DNA from: DASPFV01 sp035620975
Lineage (GTDB): Bacteria; Acidobacteriota; Vicinamibacteria; Vicinamibacterales; 2-12-FULL-66-21
Direction of reading: 5' to 3'
Assembly (NCBI GenBank): GCA_035620975.1
Contig: DASPFV010000173.1
Location: 1 to 48,845, forward strand
DNA: 48,845 nt
The translations under genes and the position numbers were made by a program. Under the pieces are notes generated by a model, which saw nothing but the letters and a program-made list of their open reading frames with translations, was not told the DNA's origin and ran no database searches. Shown one piece after another: positions 45,346-48,845 of this stretch (positions are counted from its first letter, which is position 1; every line of letters starts with the position of its first letter).

Positions 45346-46182
45346 CTAACGCGTCGTGCCGAGCAGCGCATGGATCCGCTGCTCGGTTGGCGGGTGCGTG
45401 CTGAAGAGCGACAGCAGCCCCTGACCCGAGAAGGGCTTGACGATGAACATGTGTGCAGTAGCCGGGTTGGCGTCGAGCGGCACGCGCCTGGCGGCGGCGT
45501 CGATCTTCCGCAGCGCCTCCGCGAGACCGTAGGGATTGCCGGCGATCCGCGCGCCTCCGGCGTCGGCCGCGAACTCCCGGGAACGGGAGATCGCCGCCTG
45601 AATGAGCATGGCCGCGACGGGCGCCAGAATCATCATCCCGAGCAGGGCGATCGGGTTGGCATTCCCTTCCCGATCATCGCGGCCCCCGAACATCCCGGCG
45701 TACATCGCCATCCGTGCGACCATCATGATTGCGGCAGCAATGGTCGCTGCGACGGAGCTGATCAGGATGTCACGGTGCTTCACGTGCGCGAGTTCGTGCG
45801 CAATCACGCCCTCGAGCTCGGGCTCGCTCAGCACCTGCAGGATCCCCTGCGTGGCTGCCACGGCAGCGTGCTGCGGGTTGCGACCGGTCGCGAACGCGTT
45901 GGGAGACGACTCCGGGATGACGTAGACCTTCGGCATGGGCAGGCCGCCCTGGCGCGCCAGCCGTTCCGTCATCCGGTAGAGCGGGTGCTCGGGTCCGACC
46001 TGCTGCGCCCGGTACATGCGCAGGACGATCTTGTCCGAGAACCAGTACGATCCCAGATTCATGATCGCGGCGAACACGAACGCGATCATGAGACCGTTCG
46101 TGCCGCCGAGCAGGTCGCCGATGAGCAGGAGCATCCCGCTGAGGGCACCGAGGAGCAGCGCGGTCTTCAACCCGTTAGGCAT
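45346..46182 (-). CDS. htpX: Membrane zinc protease HtpX
   Basis: A 278-residue M48 metalloprotease of the inner membrane that cuts misfolded membrane proteins. Two N-terminal helices (about 6-50) precede the catalytic motif HELAH (zinc ligands, near 128-132) and KHRDILISS. Two more helices follow, then the third zinc ligand Glu in SREFAADAGGARI. The length is normal. The start is nine bases after the M20 peptidase stop. TAGAAT overlaps that stop and stands six bases before the ATG, so it may have its own leaderless transcript or be read with the peptidase gene. Confidence 0.96.
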   Translation of the reverse strand: MPNGLKTALLLGALSGMLLLIGDLLGGTNGLMIAFVFAAIMNLGSYWFSDKIVLRMYRAQQVGPEHPLYRMTERLARQGGLPMPKVYVIPESSPNAFATGRNPQHAAVAATQGILQVLSEPELEGVIAHELAHVKHRDILISSVAATIAAAIMMVARMAMYAGMFGGRDDREGNANPIALLGMMILAPVAAMLIQAAISRSREFAADAGGARIAGNPYGLAEALRKIDAAARRVPLDANPATAHMFIVKPFSGQGLLSLFSTHPPTEQRIHALLGTTR

Positions 46183-46191
46183 ATCTCTATT

Positions 46192-47328
46192 CTACCTCTC
46201 GAGGCGCACCAGCAGCGACGCGAGGAAGGCGGCGCGCCACGGCAGATCGGCCAGTTCGACGTGCTCGTCCCTGGCATGCGCGCCTCCCCCCTTCGGGCCG
46301 AGGCCGTCTAATGTTGGAACCCCCAGCGCGGCCGTGAAATTCCCGTCCGATCCGCCGCCCGTACCGCCTTCCGCCAGGTCTTCGCCCAGTTCCAGCGCGG
46401 TCTCCCGCGCCCGTTCGTAGAGGCGCTGGCCGCCGGCGCTGCGCTCGAGCGGTGGCCGCGAGACGGCGCCGCGCATGCTGACCCGCGTGCCGGCGGTGAG
46501 CGCCCGCCGCGCCAGCAGCGTCTCCTCGAGGCGAACGGCATCCGCCATCGTCGGGACGCGGACGTCGATGAGGGCGGTGGCGCGCTCGGGCACGACGTTC
46601 GGGCGCGTGCCTCCCGAGACGACCCCGACGTTGATGGTCACGCCGCGGCTCGGATCCTCGAGCGCGGAAATCTCGAGAATCTGCCGTGCGAGCTCCACGA
46701 CCGCGCTGGCGCCCCGTTCCGGCTCGATCCCCGCGTGCGCCGGGACGCCGTGGACCACGAGCTCGAAGTCGCCGCAGCCCTTGCGGGTCGTCTTCGCACC
46801 GCCGCCGGGCAGCGATGGCTCGAGTACCAGAACGGCGTCGCTCCGCCGCGCCTCGGCCTCGATCGCGGCGCGCGAGCTGGCGCTGCCAATCTCCTCGTCG
46901 CCGGTCCACAGCATGACGACCCGCGGCCAGTGTGGGACCCGCCGCTCCAGCAGCGCGCGCACGGCCAGCAGCGCGGAAGCGATGCCGGCTTTCATGTCGA
47001 ACACGCCGGGGCCGTACAGGCGACCCTCCCTCTCGCGCAGCGGCATGGACTCGATCTGGCCGACAGGCCAGACCGTGTCGACGTGGCCCAGCAACAGCAC
47101 CTGGCGCCGGCCCGCGCCGAACTCGGCGCGCACGTGATTGCCCCGGTGGGGCTGCTCGATCGAGGAGACCGATCCGCCGAGAGCCGCGAGCCGCTCGGCC
47201 AGCGCAGCCCCGCAGCGATCGACCGCGGCCTTGTCCTCGCTGGGCGATTCGAGCCGGACCAGGAGCTCGAGCAGCTCACGCTGCCAGGCGGATCGCGCGC
47301 GACACCACTCGAGGAGGCCGGCCGACAT
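46192..47328 (-). CDS. M20-family metallopeptidase (carboxypeptidase G2-like)
   Basis: A 378-residue zinc peptidase without a signal peptide, probably cytoplasmic. Metal-binding motifs are GHVDTVWP, GVFDMKAGIASAL and TGDEEIGS (general base Glu). The dimerisation domain covers about 175-285, with ELVVHGVPAHAGIEPERGASAV, and a late GGGSDGNF precedes the last metal His region. The closest family is the glutamate carboxypeptidase / CPG2 group, which removes C-terminal glutamate from folates or peptides; the substrate here is not known. The ATG at 47328 fits the family start. It is divergent from the secreted protein gene at 47353, with only 24 bases between start codons. Confidence 0.9.
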   Translation of the reverse strand: MSAGLLEWCRARSAWQRELLELLVRLESPSEDKAAVDRCGAALAERLAALGGSVSSIEQPHRGNHVRAEFGAGRRQVLLLGHVDTVWPVGQIESMPLREREGRLYGPGVFDMKAGIASALLAVRALLERRVPHWPRVVMLWTGDEEIGSASSRAAIEAEARRSDAVLVLEPSLPGGGAKTTRKGCGDFELVVHGVPAHAGIEPERGASAVVELARQILEISALEDPSRGVTINVGVVSGGTRPNVVPERATALIDVRVPTMADAVRLEETLLARRALTAGTRVSMRGAVSRPPLERSAGGQRLYERARETALELGEDLAEGGTGGGSDGNFTAALGVPTLDGLGPKGGGAHARDEHVELADLPWRAAFLASLLVRLER

Positions 47329-47340
47329 TGCGTCGACGTC

Positions 47341-47346
47341 TATAAT
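47341..47346 (+). promoter_or_regulatory. Consensus -10 box of a probable leaderless gene
   Basis: TATAAT followed by six bases and then the ATG at 47353. On the opposite strand the overlapping TATTAT is placed to serve the divergent peptidase gene. Confidence 0.55.
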
Positions 47347-47352
47347 AGCGGC

Positions 47353-47883
47353 ATGCTTCGTGTGGCTCTGACGTTCGCGATGGTCGCGCTGGGCGCGCCG
47401 CTGGCCGCCCAGACTCCCGCGCCGTTTCCCAGGCCGGCGGACCAGCAGCCGGCGCCGAAGGCACCGGCGGGCACGCCGGTGGCGCCGGCGCAGCCCGCTG
47501 CTGCCCAAGCTTCGGACGCGCCGACCGAGGCGTCGCTCGGCATGCCCCTGTACCCGGCGGCCGAGTTCATCACGTCGTACAACGCAGGCCGGGGGCAGCG
47601 CTACTACCTGTTCGGCACGAACTCAACGTTCGCCGAGATCGTGGCCTACTACCGGACGGTGCTGAAGCAGCGCGGCGAGCTGGTCTACGACGAGCCGCCC
47701 ATTCACATGTTCGACGTCGGCCGGTTTCGCGAAGACACGATGGCGTTCCCGCCCGGCGTCACGGTGAAGGACTACACGTGGGGCGGATCGCTGGGCTATC
47801 TCAATCCCAGGCGCGGCGCGGATCCGCAGCGCTTCCGCACCATCATCCAGATCGTCCCCCCGCCGCGCGGCACCGAACGATAA
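47353..47883 (+). CDS. Secreted protein of unknown function
   Basis: A 176-residue protein with a clear signal peptide (about 1-20, ALTFAMVALGAPLAAQ). A Pro/Ala-rich linker follows (about 21-58), then a compact domain with many aromatic residues (GQRYYLFGTN, VAYYRTVLKQRGELVYD, MFDVGRF, DYTWGGSLGYLNPR). I do not recognise the domain; the central part suggests an alpha/beta fold with a small-molecule or peptide binding surface, but that is a guess. The ATG at 47353 has no ribosome site. A consensus -10 box ends six bases before it. It converges on thiC across a long inverted repeat. Confidence 0.8.
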   Translation: MLRVALTFAMVALGAPLAAQTPAPFPRPADQQPAPKAPAGTPVAPAQPAAAQASDAPTEASLGMPLYPAAEFITSYNAGRGQRYYLFGTNSTFAEIVAYYRTVLKQRGELVYDEPPIHMFDVGRFREDTMAFPPGVTVKDYTWGGSLGYLNPRRGADPQRFRTIIQIVPPPRGTER

Positions 47884-47905
47884 CGGGCGGCAGGTCCGAA
47901 GCTGG

Positions 47906-48069
47906 TGTCCTGACCGCGTGGATCGTGTCATGAGTCCCGGATCGCGGCGGCGCCCGCATGGCAAGGCGTGAGGAGCGCGCAAATCGGGAATTTGTGAGCG
48001 ACGACCAACGCAGCCAGGCGGAATGCCCCGCCCGGGAGTCATGTCACGAACCACGCGGTCGGGACAACA

Positions 48070-48070
<1 letters not shown>
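47906..48070. repeat. Long imperfect inverted repeat between convergent genes
   Basis: The left arm (47906-47940) and right arm (48032-48070) pair over about 35 bases, including the uninterrupted GACCGCGTGG and matching TCCCGG ends. There are about three base changes in the core and a small length difference. The spacer is 91 bases. The right arm reaches the first base of the thiC stop codon. It could be a long hairpin acting as a transcript end, or the remains of a small inverted-repeat element. Confidence 0.7.

Positions 48071-48845
<775 letters not shown>

Overview
The window looks like one piece of chromosome from a high-GC Gram-negative bacterium. LptD, a TonB/ExbB/ExbD/ExbD set, UppP and lipoproteins indicate an outer membrane. 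The overall style suggests Acidobacteriota, probably near the Vicinamibacteria: a zinc-type ribosomal protein L28, a bifunctional Rel, a divergent membrane pyrophosphatase, S8 proteases with NIVWG repeats, a four-helix-bundle element and heptamer intergenic repeats. That placement is inference, because the window has no rRNA marker. I see no phage, plasmid or CRISPR content. About 38 protein genes are supported, and only thiC runs off an edge.

Layout. 42-3132 (minus): lon and a DksA/TraR-type zinc-finger protein. 3550-5039: two divergent genes of unknown function around a shared control region. 5142-5333: rpmB. 5360-7513 (minus): bifunctional (p)ppGpp synthase/hydrolase. 7779-8741: TPR lipoprotein. 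8874-11312 (minus): tonB-exbB-exbD-exbD operon from a near-consensus promoter. 11711-14188 (minus): membrane pyrophosphatase. 14377-19984 (minus): operon tgt-yajC-secD-secF-uppP-DUF502. 20081-22827: ddl and a TPR protein. 23183-23491: two tiny genes encoding the same 17-residue Lys/Gly-rich peptide. 23560-26845 (minus): a HEAT-repeat/cyclophilin lipoprotein and a MenC-like enolase-superfamily enzyme. 26900-27535: a deoxynucleoside-kinase-like protein. 27537-28277: a repeat-bounded element carrying a four-helix-bundle gene. 28295-37093: a tight seven-gene run accD-folC-lptD-rmlB-rmd-(phytol kinase/DUF92 fusion)-ubiA. 37207-38274: radical SAM protein. 38324-40726 (minus): HD-GYP/GGDEF receptor. 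40767-42533 (minus): subtilisin-like protease. 42830-47328 (minus): clpA-like, htpX and an M20 peptidase. 47353-47883: secreted protein. 48070-48845 (minus): thiC, partial.

Themes. Much of the window builds the envelope: fatty acids (accD), lipid carrier recycling (uppP), peptidoglycan (ddl), LPS export (lptD), deoxy-sugars (rmlB, rmd), protein export (yajC-secD-secF) and TonB energy transfer. Protein quality control is also strong: Lon, a ClpA-like unfoldase, HtpX, a cyclophilin and a secreted subtilase.

The most interesting items are: (1) the twin 17-residue peptide genes, with seven silent and no replacement differences, strong ribosome sites and separate terminators; (2) the roughly 740-bp element with 38-nt terminal inverted repeats built on a GATTGGC heptamer around a lone four-helix-bundle gene, abutting accD; (3) a fusion of VTE5-like and VTE6-like prenol kinase domains, translationally coupled to a UbiA prenyltransferase; (4) a recurrent arrangement with a -10-like hexamer only 6-7 bases before the start codon, suggesting leaderless mRNAs; (5) a second heptamer array filling the divergent tgt/ddl promoter region.
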